A stretch of DNA of 64,000 nt. Origin: Rhodoplanes sp046000175. GTDB lineage: Bacteria; Pseudomonadota; Alphaproteobacteria; Rhizobiales; Xanthobacteraceae. The stretch is taken from NCBI RefSeq assembly GCF_046000175.1, contig NZ_JBEOMB010000047.1, forward strand, positions 1-64,000, read 5' to 3'. A model generated the notes under the pieces. It was not told where the DNA came from. It saw only the letters and a list, made by a program, of their open reading frames with translations, and ran no database searches. The translations under genes were made by a program, and so were the position numbers. Below are positions 1 to 10,784 of the stretch, piece after piece (position 1 is the stretch's first letter; the number at the start of each line of letters is the position of its first letter).

Positions 1-30
1 CCGACGTCCGCGCTGATCGCGCGAACGTCG

Positions 31-56
31 ACCTCTCCCCGCGCGCGGGGAGAGGT
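31..56. repeat. perfect 26-bp palindrome upstream of hisA
   Basis: A 13+13 bp perfect inverted repeat (arm ACCTCTCCCCGCG) ends about 23 bases before the hisA GTG start. Palindromes of this CCTCTCCCCGC type are common intergenic elements in Hyphomicrobiales. With no loop and no T-run it is not a typical terminator. Confidence 0.7.
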
Positions 57-79
57 GAAGACCGCAGCGGAGTCCGCCC

Positions 80-820
80 GTGATCCTGTTTCCCGCCATC
101 GATTTGAAGGACGGCCTCGCCGTGCGCCTGGAGCAGGGCGACATGGCGCGCGCCACCATCTTCAACCGCGATCCCGCCGAGCAGGCGCGCCAGTTCGAGG
201 AGATCGGGTTCCCGTATCTGCACATTGTCGATCTCGACGGCGCCTTCGCGGGCAAGCCCGTGAACGCCGCGGCGGTCGAGCGGATCCTCGAGCTGGTGTC
301 GATCCCGGTGCAGCTCGGCGGCGGCATCCGCAATCTCGCGACCGTCGAGGGCTGGCTGGAGAAGGGCATCACCCGGGTGATCATCGGCACCGCGGCGGTG
401 CGCGACCCCGAGCTGGTGAAGACCGCGGCCAGGGCGTTCCCGGGCCGTGTCGCGGTCGGGCTCGATGCGCGCGGCGGCCGCGTCGCGGTCGAGGGCTGGG
501 CCGAGGTTTCGGACCTGCCGGCGCTCGATCTCGCCCGTCGCTTCGAGGACGCCGGCGTCGCGGCAATCGTCTACACCGAGATCAGCCGCGACGGCATGCT
601 GACCGGCCTCGATCTCGACGGCACCATCGCGCTCGCCGAGGCGATCTCGATTCCGGTCATCGCCTCGGGCGGCCTCGCCTCGATCGGCGACATCGAGAAG
701 CTGATCGAGCCGCGCGCAAAAAAGCTCGCCGGCGCGATCGCCGGCCGCGCCCTCTACGACGGCCGCCTCGACGCCCGCAAGGCGCTGGCGCTTTTGAAGA
801 GCGCGGGGGCGGTGTCGTGA
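80..820 (+). CDS. hisA: HisA, ProFAR isomerase (EC 5.3.1.16)
   Basis: This cytoplasmic TIM-barrel enzyme isomerises ProFAR to PRFAR in histidine biosynthesis. The 246-aa product has the usual family length. It opens with FPAIDLKDG, where Asp8 is the catalytic acid, and has the phosphate-binding loops LGGGIRN and VIASGGLAS that mark the HisA/HisF half-barrel duplication. The start is GTG, preceded by a GGAG Shine-Dalgarno at about 7 nt spacing. Upstream his genes, if present, lie outside the window. Downstream, the expected neighbour hisF is displaced by about 1 kb because a reverse-strand DUF3800 gene lies between them. Assignment to HisA rather than HisF rests on length and on the separate, clear HisF at 1819. 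Confidence 0.97.
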   Translation: MILFPAIDLKDGLAVRLEQGDMARATIFNRDPAEQARQFEEIGFPYLHIVDLDGAFAGKPVNAAAVERILELVSIPVQLGGGIRNLATVEGWLEKGITRVIIGTAAVRDPELVKTAARAFPGRVAVGLDARGGRVAVEGWAEVSDLPALDLARRFEDAGVAAIVYTEISRDGMLTGLDLDGTIALAEAISIPVIASGGLASIGDIEKLIEPRAKKLAGAIAGRALYDGRLDARKALALLKSAGAVS

Positions 821-1044
821 CTCCGGGGCGGATCGGCGATAGCTCCGAAGCGTTCTCGCGTGCGGGACGCAAGCGATTGATTCTGAACAAGGTTCGTGAT
901 GCCGCCATTGATTCGAGCGGGAACCTCGCTTATATTCGAAGCAAATGGATTGGGGGTTCCCGGTCGGCGCTTGGCCTCGGAGTGATCCGGGGCCATTCGC
1001 TTTTCGAGCGCCCGCCGATCGAAAGGCCGACCGCAGTGGAGGCG

Positions 1045-1788
1045 TCACGGAAAGATTCGGATGCGGCCCAGCCCCGGCCGATCCCCGCGGCCACGGACCA
1101 GCTTTTTCGCGATGATGTCGAAGGCGCGGTTGGGCTGGGTGGGGCGCAGGACCTTCAGGCCGATCGGCCGGGCCGTGAGATCGGCGATCTGCATGCCGGC
1201 CGCGTTGGCCTTCTTGTCGAGGAAGACGATCTCGAAGTTCGGCAGCTTTCGCTGGAAGACGTTCTCGCCGCCGCCGATCCGCCGAAACTCCAGCTCGAGC
1301 GCCTTGTCCTCCCGATCACCGCGGCGCTCGAAGACGAAGTGGAGCGTCTTGGTCGCCGAGTCGTGCCGGCTCACGAACTCGAAGGCCCGCTCGATGCAGA
1401 ACGACAAGGCGAGGTGATACGGGTTCTCCGCGAACAGATCCTCGTGCTTGAGCCGGCGCTTGTCGACGACGGTCGCGATCATCCAGACTCGTGCGCCGGC
1501 CAGGAGCGTGTTGAGATCGGCCAGGAAGGCTTGGTTCCGCTCCGGCACGTTCAGGAACGCGAAGGGCGGGAGCTTCTTGCGGATCTCCCGCTCGTGCAGG
1601 ATCACGGTGTCGTGCCCGAACCACTTGAATTTCAGGGCATGCACGGCCGGCACGATCCGGCGAAGGTACGTGGTCTTCTCGAACACGCACAGGCACAGAA
1701 CAAACACCGGATAGGCTTCGTCGATCTTGACGAGGCTGTGGTCGCCGCTCTCGTCGGCGTAGATCACGAAATCGCTGAACTCTGACAT
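1045..1788 (-). CDS. DUF3800 family protein (putative RNase H-like nuclease)
   Basis: The 247-aa protein begins with the DUF3800 signature FVIYADESGDHS. Near the C-terminus it has the second acidic motif MQIADLTARPIG, so both conserved Asp positions of the predicted RNase H-like fold are present. The family's function is not established; members are frequent on mobile DNA and in defence-associated neighbourhoods, so a nuclease role is inference. The start chosen is the ATG at 1788, because the open frame upstream of it is only antisense to hisF. The gene lies inside the his cluster on the opposite strand: convergent with hisA, and divergent from hisF with only 30 bp between start codons. Base composition looks less GC-biased than in the neighbouring his genes. 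This fits a later insertion. Confidence 0.85.
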   Translation of the reverse strand: MSEFSDFVIYADESGDHSLVKIDEAYPVFVLCLCVFEKTTYLRRIVPAVHALKFKWFGHDTVILHEREIRKKLPPFAFLNVPERNQAFLADLNTLLAGARVWMIATVVDKRRLKHEDLFAENPYHLALSFCIERAFEFVSRHDSATKTLHFVFERRGDREDKALELEFRRIGGGENVFQRKLPNFEIVFLDKKANAAGMQIADLTARPIGLKVLRPTQPNRAFDIIAKKLVRGRGDRPGLGRIRIFP

Positions 1789-1818
1789 CGCGCGCCCAAC
1801 GAACGGCCACATCGTATC

Positions 1819-2610
1819 ATGTTCAAGGTCCGCGTCATTCCCTGCCTCGACGTCAAGGACGGCCGTGTCGTCAAGGGCGTCAACTTCGTCGATCTGGTCG
1901 ATGCCGGCGATCCCGTGCAGGCGGCGATCGCCTACGACGCCGCGGGCGCCGACGAGCTGTGCTTCCTCGACATCACGGCGAGCCACGAGAACCGCGGCAC
2001 CATCCTCGACGTGGTGCGGCGCACGGCGGAAGCGTGCTTCATGCCGCTGACGGTGGGCGGCGGCGTGCGCACCGTCGACGACATCCGGGCGCTCCTGCAG
2101 TCGGGCGCCGACAAGGTGTCGATCAACACGGCCGCGGTGAACAATCGCCAGTTCGTCGCCGAGGCGGCCGAGAAGTTCGGCAACCAGTGCATCGTGGTGG
2201 CGATCGACGCCAAGCGCGTCGCGGGGCCGGGCACGGCGCTGCCTGACGCGCCGGACGCTTGGGAGATCTTCACCCATGGCGGCCGCAAGCCGACCGGGAT
2301 CGACGCGGTCCTGTATGCGAAAGAGGTCGTCGCGCTCGGCGCAGGAGAAATCCTGCTCACCTCGATGGACCGTGACGGCACCAAGTCGGGCTTCGACATC
2401 GCGCTGACCCGCGCCATCGCCGACGCCGTGCCGGTGCCGGTGATCGCCTCGGGCGGCGTCGGCACCCTCGATCACCTGGTCGAGGGCATCCGCGACGGCC
2501 ACGCGACCGCGGTGCTGGCCGCCTCGATCTTCCATTTCGGCACGTTCACGATTCGGGAGGCCAAGGCCCACATGGCCGCGGCCGGCCTGCCGATGCGCCT
2601 CGATCCCTGA
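1819..2610 (+). CDS. hisF: HisF, imidazole glycerol phosphate synthase cyclase subunit
   Basis: HisF uses ammonia from HisH to convert PRFAR to imidazole glycerol phosphate and AICAR in the cytoplasm. The 263-aa sequence has the hallmark IPCLDVKDGRVVKGVNF with catalytic Asp11, a second Asp in VVAIDAKRV, and the phosphate loops GGGVRT and VIASGGVG. The length is normal. It starts with ATG, and hisE follows after 41 nt. Only 30 nt separate its start from the divergent DUF3800 start. Its promoter must therefore overlap the DUF3800 5' end, or its transcript must come from hisA and run antisense through DUF3800. Confidence 0.97.
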   Translation: MFKVRVIPCLDVKDGRVVKGVNFVDLVDAGDPVQAAIAYDAAGADELCFLDITASHENRGTILDVVRRTAEACFMPLTVGGGVRTVDDIRALLQSGADKVSINTAAVNNRQFVAEAAEKFGNQCIVVAIDAKRVAGPGTALPDAPDAWEIFTHGGRKPTGIDAVLYAKEVVALGAGEILLTSMDRDGTKSGFDIALTRAIADAVPVPVIASGGVGTLDHLVEGIRDGHATAVLAASIFHFGTFTIREAKAHMAAAGLPMRLDP

Positions 2611-2651
2611 AAAAACTCGCGAATTTACCCCTTCCGACGGACCCGACGACC

Positions 2652-2975
2652 ATGAGCGCCTTCACGCTGCACGACCTCGAGGCGATCATCGCGTCGCGCG
2701 CCTCGGCGACTGCCGAGACCTCCTACACCAAGACGCTGCTCGACAAGGGCGCCGCCCACTGCGCCAAGAAGATGGGCGAGGAGGCGATCGAGGTGGTGCT
2801 GGCCGGCGCAGGGGAGACCCGCGATCGCGTCGTCGCCGAGGCGGCCGATCTCCTGTACCATCTGCTGGTCCTGTTGAAGGCGCGTGACATTTCGATTGCC
2901 GAAGTCGAGGCCCTGCTGAAATCCCGTACGGCGCAATCCGGACTCGACGAAAAGGCCTCACGGAAGGATGCCTGA
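2652..2975 (+). CDS. hisE: HisE, phosphoribosyl-ATP pyrophosphatase
   Basis: HisE hydrolyses phosphoribosyl-ATP to phosphoribosyl-AMP, the second step of histidine synthesis. The 107-aa all-alpha protein shows the MazG-like metal-binding helices KKMGEEAIEVVLA and AADLLYHLLVLL. It is a stand-alone HisE, not a HisIE fusion, as is usual in Alphaproteobacteria. It follows hisF by 41 nt and overlaps the start of coaA by 8 nt, so the two are probably translationally coupled. Confidence 0.96.
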   Translation: MSAFTLHDLEAIIASRASATAETSYTKTLLDKGAAHCAKKMGEEAIEVVLAGAGETRDRVVAEAADLLYHLLVLLKARDISIAEVEALLKSRTAQSGLDEKASRKDA

Positions 2976-3945
2976 CCCGATGGATCAGCTCGTCGTTCCC
3001 CGCTCCGGTACCCAGCTCTCGCCCTACCGGGTGTTCTCCCGCGACGAGTGGGCGGCGCTGCGCGAGGACACGCCGATGACGCTGGAGCCGGCCGAGGTGA
3101 TCAGGCTGCGCTCGGTGCACGACCGGCTCGACATCGCCGAGATCGAGGAGATCTATCTCCCGCTCTCGCGCCTCCTGTCCCTCTATGTCGCCGCGACCCA
3201 GAAGCTGTTCCGGGCGCAGCAGCGCTTCCTTAACACGGGCGACGCCAAGGTGCCCTACGTGATCGGCGTCGCCGGGTCGGTGGCGGCCGGCAAGTCGACG
3301 ACGGCGCGCGTCCTGCAGGCGCTGCTGGCGCGCTGGACCAACGTGCCGAAGGTCGATCTCGTCACCACCGACGGCTTCCTGTTCCCCAACGCGGTGCTGC
3401 AGCAGGAAGGCCTGATGGACAAGAAGGGCTTTCCGGAGAGCTACGACCTGCCGGCGCTCCTGCGCTTCCTCTCCCACATCAAGGCGGGCCGCCGACCGGT
3501 GCGGGCGCCCGTCTACTCGCATCTCGTCTACGACGTGGTGCCCAACGAGTGGATCGAGATCGACCGCCCCGACATCCTGATCGTCGAGGGCGTCAACGTG
3601 CTGCAGACCGGCCGCCCGCCCAAGGACGGCAAGGCGATCCCGTTCGTGTCGGACTTCTTCGACTTCTCGGTCTATATCGACGCCGACGAGGACGTGCTGC
3701 ACCACTGGTACGTGAAGCGGTTTTTGGCGCTGCGCGGCACCGCGTTCCGCGACCCGAAGTCCTATTTCCGGCGCTACTCGCAGCTGACCGACGACGAGGC
3801 GGTCGCCATGGCGACCGACATCTGGACGCGCATCAATCTGGTGAACCTGCAGGAGAACATCCTGCCGACCCGCCAGCGCGCCGACCTGATCCTGAAGAAG
3901 AGCGAGACGCACCGCATCGCCGAGGTCGCGCTGCGGCGGTTGTGA
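2968..3945 (+). CDS. coaA: CoaA, type I pantothenate kinase
   Basis: CoaA phosphorylates pantothenate, the first and usually feedback-inhibited step of coenzyme A synthesis. The 325-aa protein has the P-loop GSVAAGKSTTARVL at about residue 97, followed by VDLVTTDGFLFPNAVL and the pantothenate-binding region typical of the prokaryotic type I kinase. The hisE-coaA order with an 8-nt overlap is conserved in Hyphomicrobiales. An in-frame ATG at 2980 is an alternative start; 2968 was kept because it gives the coupled overlap. The gene ends just before a dispersed repeat. Confidence 0.97.
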   Translation: MPDPMDQLVVPRSGTQLSPYRVFSRDEWAALREDTPMTLEPAEVIRLRSVHDRLDIAEIEEIYLPLSRLLSLYVAATQKLFRAQQRFLNTGDAKVPYVIGVAGSVAAGKSTTARVLQALLARWTNVPKVDLVTTDGFLFPNAVLQQEGLMDKKGFPESYDLPALLRFLSHIKAGRRPVRAPVYSHLVYDVVPNEWIEIDRPDILIVEGVNVLQTGRPPKDGKAIPFVSDFFDFSVYIDADEDVLHHWYVKRFLALRGTAFRDPKSYFRRYSQLTDDEAVAMATDIWTRINLVNLQENILPTRQRADLILKKSETHRIAEVALRRL

Positions 3946-3953
3946 TTCTGCGG

Positions 3954-4059
3954 CGTCATTCCGGGACGGCGCGAAGCGCCGGACCCGGAATCCAGCCACA
4001 AGCGCTGGTCGTCGGTGCTGGATTCCGGGCTCGCGGCTTTGCCGCGCCCCGGAATGACC
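3954..4059. repeat. dispersed intergenic palindromic repeat, family A
   Basis: This copy has outer ends CGTCATTCCGGG and CCCCGGAATGAC and inner arms ACCCGGAATCCAG / CTGGATTCCGGG. It fills the gap between the convergent coaA and olsB genes. Other family A copies are at 29650, 39777 and 44244. Confidence 0.85.
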
Positions 4060-4090
4060 GAGTTGTGATCGAATCAGCTCACGCCTGAAC

Positions 4091-5035
4091 TCACGCCGCG
4101 TGGCGTTCGGCGCTGGCGCCGAAATGGCCGATGTAGCGGGTGTTGATCAGGCTCACCGGCAGGATCACGAGAATGTCCGTCGTGCCGAACTGGCGGTCGA
4201 TCACGGCGCCGTCGCCGATCACGGCGCCGATTCTCAGATAGCCCTTCACCAGCGGCGGCAGCGCGTGCAGGGCGGCCTTGGGGTCGACGCTCTCCTTCGC
4301 CATCCGGTCGAGCGGCACGTAGCGGCGCGCCAGCGCGCGGGCTCGCCACGCCTCCGGGGCCGGGGCGTAGTGGTGCAGGAACGACAGCGGCAGCGCCAGC
4401 GCGTCCGGGTCGGTGCCCTCCAGGCTGGCGCAACCGAGCATCACGTCGACCTTGTGCCGCAGCACATAGGTCCAGATGCCGTGCCACAGCAGCTCGACGG
4501 TGCGCTTGTTGCGATACGGCGGCAGCACGCAGGAGCGGCCGAGCTCGAGGAACTTCAGGCCGCGGTGCCGCGCGATCAGCGGCGCGATGTCGAACTCGCC
4601 GGCCGTGTAGAAGCCGCCGCGGCGCTCGGCGATCTCCTGACGCAGCAGCCGATAGGTGCCGACGACGGCCGGGCCGTGGCGGGTCGGCTTGTCGTGATCG
4701 AGCACCAGGAGATGATCACACAGCGCGTCGTAAGGGTCGACGTCGCGCCGCGCCAGCATCGTCGTGGCGTCGGCGACCGCCGACATCTCCTGATAGAACA
4801 CGTCGAAGCGCAGGCGCTGGGCGCGGCGGATCTCGGCGGCCCGGTGGGCGAGCCGGACCTCGAGCGCGCCGATGCGGCCGAGCGTCTCGTCGCTGCGGGT
4901 GAGCCGGGGATCGGAGACGCGCAGGCCGCCATAGGCCTTCAGCGCGGCGAGCTTGGGGACGCCGGCGCCGGGGCGCGGCAGGCCGGCCAGGCCGAACAGG
5001 CGTTTCGGAGGAGTCTCGCGCAACGACGCGGGCAT
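4091..5035 (-). CDS. olsB: OlsB-like L-ornithine N-acyltransferase (GNAT, hemolysin-like)
   Basis: The family transfers a 3-hydroxyacyl group from acyl-ACP to ornithine, making lyso-ornithine lipid, a phosphorus-free membrane lipid. The 314-aa protein fits the Acetyltransf_5/OlsB length. Visible family signatures are AEIRRAQRLRFDVFYQEM, DPYDALCDHLLVLD, VVGTYRLLRQ, LELGRSCVLPPYRN and VDVMLGCASLEGTDPD. OlsA, the second-step acyltransferase, is not adjacent. The substrate is inferred from the family; some relatives acylate other amines. The gene is convergent with coaA, and a repeat separates them. Confidence 0.8.
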   Translation of the reverse strand: MPASLRETPPKRLFGLAGLPRPGAGVPKLAALKAYGGLRVSDPRLTRSDETLGRIGALEVRLAHRAAEIRRAQRLRFDVFYQEMSAVADATTMLARRDVDPYDALCDHLLVLDHDKPTRHGPAVVGTYRLLRQEIAERRGGFYTAGEFDIAPLIARHRGLKFLELGRSCVLPPYRNKRTVELLWHGIWTYVLRHKVDVMLGCASLEGTDPDALALPLSFLHHYAPAPEAWRARALARRYVPLDRMAKESVDPKAALHALPPLVKGYLRIGAVIGDGAVIDRQFGTTDILVILPVSLINTRYIGHFGASAERHAA

Positions 5036-5276
5036 CGACGGCTCCCGAAATCAATCAGTCGGACTCGGGCGAACGACGCGATTCGCGGCACCCGGCCGAT
5101 CATCGTCACATAAGCCGCGGCGACCACGGATTTATGACGCGGCCGCGTTTCGATGTCGCGAGTCTACACGGTCGCATCGCGCCGCGGCAGGGCTGCGGTC
5201 CAAGCACCGGTCCGACGATCGGAGCGGGCGGGCGAGAGCCGTCTCGCCGTCTCGGGCGACCAGCGTCGGCGGCGTT

Positions 5277-7148
5277 TCAGGCCGCCAGCACGGCGCCGGT
5301 TCGGCCGTGGGCGAGGACCGCCTCCAGCCGATCGCGGTCGAGCGGCTTGACCAGCACGGCGTCGAGCCCGGCGGCCGTGTAGGCCGCGGGATCGGCCGGC
5401 GAGGCGTCGGCCGTGAGCGCCGCGATCAGGGCTGCGGGACGGCCTTGCTCGGCTTCGTGCGCGCGGATCTGCCGCGTCGCCGAGAGGCCGTCGAGGCCGG
5501 GCATGTGCAGGTCCATCAGAATCACGTCGTAGGGACTGCCGTCGGTGGCCGCCTGCTGCCACGCCGCCACGGCCGCGAGGCCGTCGGACGTGACGGTGAC
5601 GCGATGGCCGAGCCGCTCCAACAGGGCCCGCACCAGGAGCGCGTTGATCGGATTGTCCTCGGCGACCAGCACGGCCCGTGATGATCCATGAGCGTCGGCC
5701 TCGGCCGACGGGGCGTCGGGCGTCGGCACAGGTGCGGCGCCTTGGGCCGGCTCGGCGGCGGCGCCGAGCCGCACGGCCAGCGAGGCGGCCCGCACCGGCT
5801 TGATCAGATAATCTGTGAAGCCGGCGGCCTCGAAGCCCGGCAGCTCGCCGCGCTCCGAGGGACGCAGCATCACGAGGCGCCGTGACGCCGCGCGCAGCTC
5901 CGGGACCAGCGCGGCGGCGGCCGTCGTCCCGATGCTGCGGTCGACCAGCACGGTGTCGCAGGCCTCGCGGGCCAGGGCGTCGGCGGCCGCGTCCGGCGTG
6001 GCCACGGCGGTGCGGGCGCCCCAGGCGTCGAGCTGGCGCACCAGGGCCGCGACGCCGCAGGGGTCAGTGGCGACGACCAGCACGCCGCGTCCGGACAGGT
6101 CGGGCGCCGCGGTGGTCGGTGCGGCGCCGTCGGCCGCCGGCAGCGGCAGCGTGACGCGAAACGTCGCGCCGGCGCCGGGCGCGCTGTCGACCGTGATGGT
6201 GCCGTCGAGCCGCGCCACGATTCGGCGCGTGATGGCGAGGCCGAGCCCGGTGCCGCCGAAGCGGCGGTCGGCGCCGTCCTCGGCCTGCTCGAACTCCCCG
6301 AAAATGCGCTCCTGCGCGTCCGGGGCGATGCCGATGCCGGTGTCCTGCACGGCGATGATCACGGTCCCGGCCCGCGGTCCCGGCGCGGCCGTCACCGTGA
6401 CGCTGCCGGCCGGCGTGAACTTCACGGCGTTGCCGACGAGGTTGAGCAGCACCTGGCGCAGCCGCGCGTCGTCGCCGACCACCTCGGCCGCCAACGCCGG
6501 ATCCACGAAGGCGGCGATCTCGATGTTCTTCTCGTGGGCGCGCGGGGCGAGCAGCTCGACCACCGACTCGACCATGGCGGCAAGACCGAACGGCCGCGCC
6601 GTCACGGTGATGCGGCCCGACTCGATCTTGGCGAAGTCGAGAATGTCCTCGATCAGGGTCAGGAGGGCGCGGCCGGAGGTGCGCACCGCCTCCGCATAGG
6701 TGGCTTGAGCCGGCGTGAGCGGCGTGTCGAGCAACAGCTCGGACATCCCCAGAATGCCGTTCAGCGGCGTGCGGATCTCGTGCGAGACGGTGGCGAGAAA
6801 GCGGTTCTTGGCGCGGCCGGCGGCCTCGGCTTCTTGGCGCACGGCGATCAGCTCGGCACGCGCCTGCTCCTCGGCGTCGGTCAGCTCCCATTCGCGGTCG
6901 GCAAGCGCCTCGATCCGTGCGTCGCGCCGGTCGAGGTCGCGGCGCAGCCGCCGATTGTCGTGCAGAAGCAGGGCCAGGGCCGCGGCGGCGATGATCGCCG
7001 CTGCGATGGCGATGCCGACGAAGAGGCGCGCCGTCGCGGCCGCCTCGGTCCGCATCAGAAGGACGCCGAGCAGAAGGCCGAGCAGGATCGACATCGCGCC
7101 GAGCATCACGGCGGCGGGGCGGGCGGATCGTTCGAGCCAGTCGTTCAT
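5277..7148 (-). CDS. hybrid sensor histidine kinase with two receiver domains
   Basis: The 623-aa membrane protein has two transmembrane helices in the first 65 residues (about 13-32 and 42-62) with almost no periplasmic loop. A short coiled coil follows. Next come HisKA with the phospho-acceptor in FLATVSHEIRTPLNG (about residue 120), HATPase_c with GTGLGLAI, and two tandem receivers. The first receiver (about 355-465) looks degenerate, with VVATDPCG replacing the acidic pair, although VLVDRS keeps an Asp. The second (about 500-615) is canonical: VAEDNPINALL, VILMDLHMPGLDG and LVKPL. There is no HPt. The start chosen is the ATG at 7148; the frame is open much further upstream, but that stretch is antisense-like filler. 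It is the last gene of a receiver-kinase-kinase set. Confidence 0.88.
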   Translation of the reverse strand: MNDWLERSARPAAVMLGAMSILLGLLLGVLLMRTEAAATARLFVGIAIAAAIIAAAALALLLHDNRRLRRDLDRRDARIEALADREWELTDAEEQARAELIAVRQEAEAAGRAKNRFLATVSHEIRTPLNGILGMSELLLDTPLTPAQATYAEAVRTSGRALLTLIEDILDFAKIESGRITVTARPFGLAAMVESVVELLAPRAHEKNIEIAAFVDPALAAEVVGDDARLRQVLLNLVGNAVKFTPAGSVTVTAAPGPRAGTVIIAVQDTGIGIAPDAQERIFGEFEQAEDGADRRFGGTGLGLAITRRIVARLDGTITVDSAPGAGATFRVTLPLPAADGAAPTTAAPDLSGRGVLVVATDPCGVAALVRQLDAWGARTAVATPDAAADALAREACDTVLVDRSIGTTAAAALVPELRAASRRLVMLRPSERGELPGFEAAGFTDYLIKPVRAASLAVRLGAAAEPAQGAAPVPTPDAPSAEADAHGSSRAVLVAEDNPINALLVRALLERLGHRVTVTSDGLAAVAAWQQAATDGSPYDVILMDLHMPGLDGLSATRQIRAHEAEQGRPAALIAALTADASPADPAAYTAAGLDAVLVKPLDRDRLEAVLAHGRTGAVLAA

Positions 7149-7327
7149 CCGCGCCTTCGCTCCTGGCGCGCCTGCGCGCCTTTCGCCCCTGGCGCGCCTC
7201 GCGCCGTCACGGCGGCGCGCGGCGGGCCGAATCCCGGCTGCGGCCGTCCTTCGGGATAGCACCGGAATGTTGCCTAACTCTTGTCGCGGCCGACCGGCCC
7301 CGGCGACCCCGGCGAAACGGCGCGCCG

Positions 7328-10059
<2,732 letters not shown>

Positions 10060-10063
<4 letters not shown>

Positions 10064-10539
10064 GCCGACCAGCCGGCCGGCCCGAGGCCGACGGCGTCGC
10101 GCTGGCGGATCTCCACGAGGAGCGCACGGAGCTGGGCCAGATCGACGGGCTTCGGCAGCGTGCGGCAGACGTTGAGGCTGAGCAGGTTCGCCATCGCGGC
10201 GGTCTCGCGCCGGATCGTCTCGTTGGAGCTCGACACGATGACGATCGGGGTCTTCAGGTCCATGGCGGCGACGGCGTGCAGCACCTCGGCGCCGCCGTGG
10301 CCGCCGAGCGTCAGGTCGAGGCTGATCAGCGTGTAGGCGCGCTGCTCCAGCAGCGCGACGGCCTGCTCGTAGGACGCCGCCTCGACCACCTCGTAGCCGG
10401 CCCGCTGCGCCACCCGGCCGATGATCATGCGATGGACGGTGTCGTCGTCGATCACCAGCAGCGACGGTATGGGCGGTCCGGCGGCGGCGTTCGGCTCGGC
10501 CTCGGCCTGCGATGAGTTCGGCTCGCTGCGGTCCAGCAT
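10060..10539 (-). CDS. single-domain response regulator (CheY-like)
   Basis: This 159-aa protein has one receiver domain after about 28 unstructured residues. The acidic cluster is LLVIDDDTVHR, the phospho-acceptor Asp lies in LISLDLTLGG, the switch serine in VIVSSSNE and the conserved Lys in TLPKPVD. No DNA-binding or enzymatic output domain follows. It overlaps the start of the HPt-containing kinase by 4 nt and is first in the presumed operon, so it probably acts as a phosphate shuttle or protein-binding output. The output target is not encoded nearby. Confidence 0.9.
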
Positions 10540-10784
10540 TCTGCGTCCCCGACGTCCCTGCCCCGATCGATCATTCTGGCAGGGAAGCGAAAAGATTCGA
10601 TTAAACCAGGGATGGCGGTCAATACGCCTGTTGCAGCCCGAACGGGTGAGGAGTCGACCTAGTCGAATCGGGCGATTAGTGCGCCGGGCCGAGCGACGTC
10701 TCCGTCGCAGGCCGCTCGGCCGCAGTCGCGCGCGCAGCCCCGCGCGGGGGCGGTGATCACCCCACGGTCGCGTCATCCCGCGCG

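Noticed and set aside
31..56. Rho-independent terminator before hisA
   Set aside because: The palindrome has no loop and no following T-run on either strand, so it was recorded only as a repeat.
55..1785. A 576-codon open frame on the plus strand across hisA and the DUF3800 gene
   Set aside because: It is out of frame with hisA and antisense to DUF3800. The product is Arg/Ala/Gly-rich with no domains, as expected for shadow frames in GC-rich DNA.
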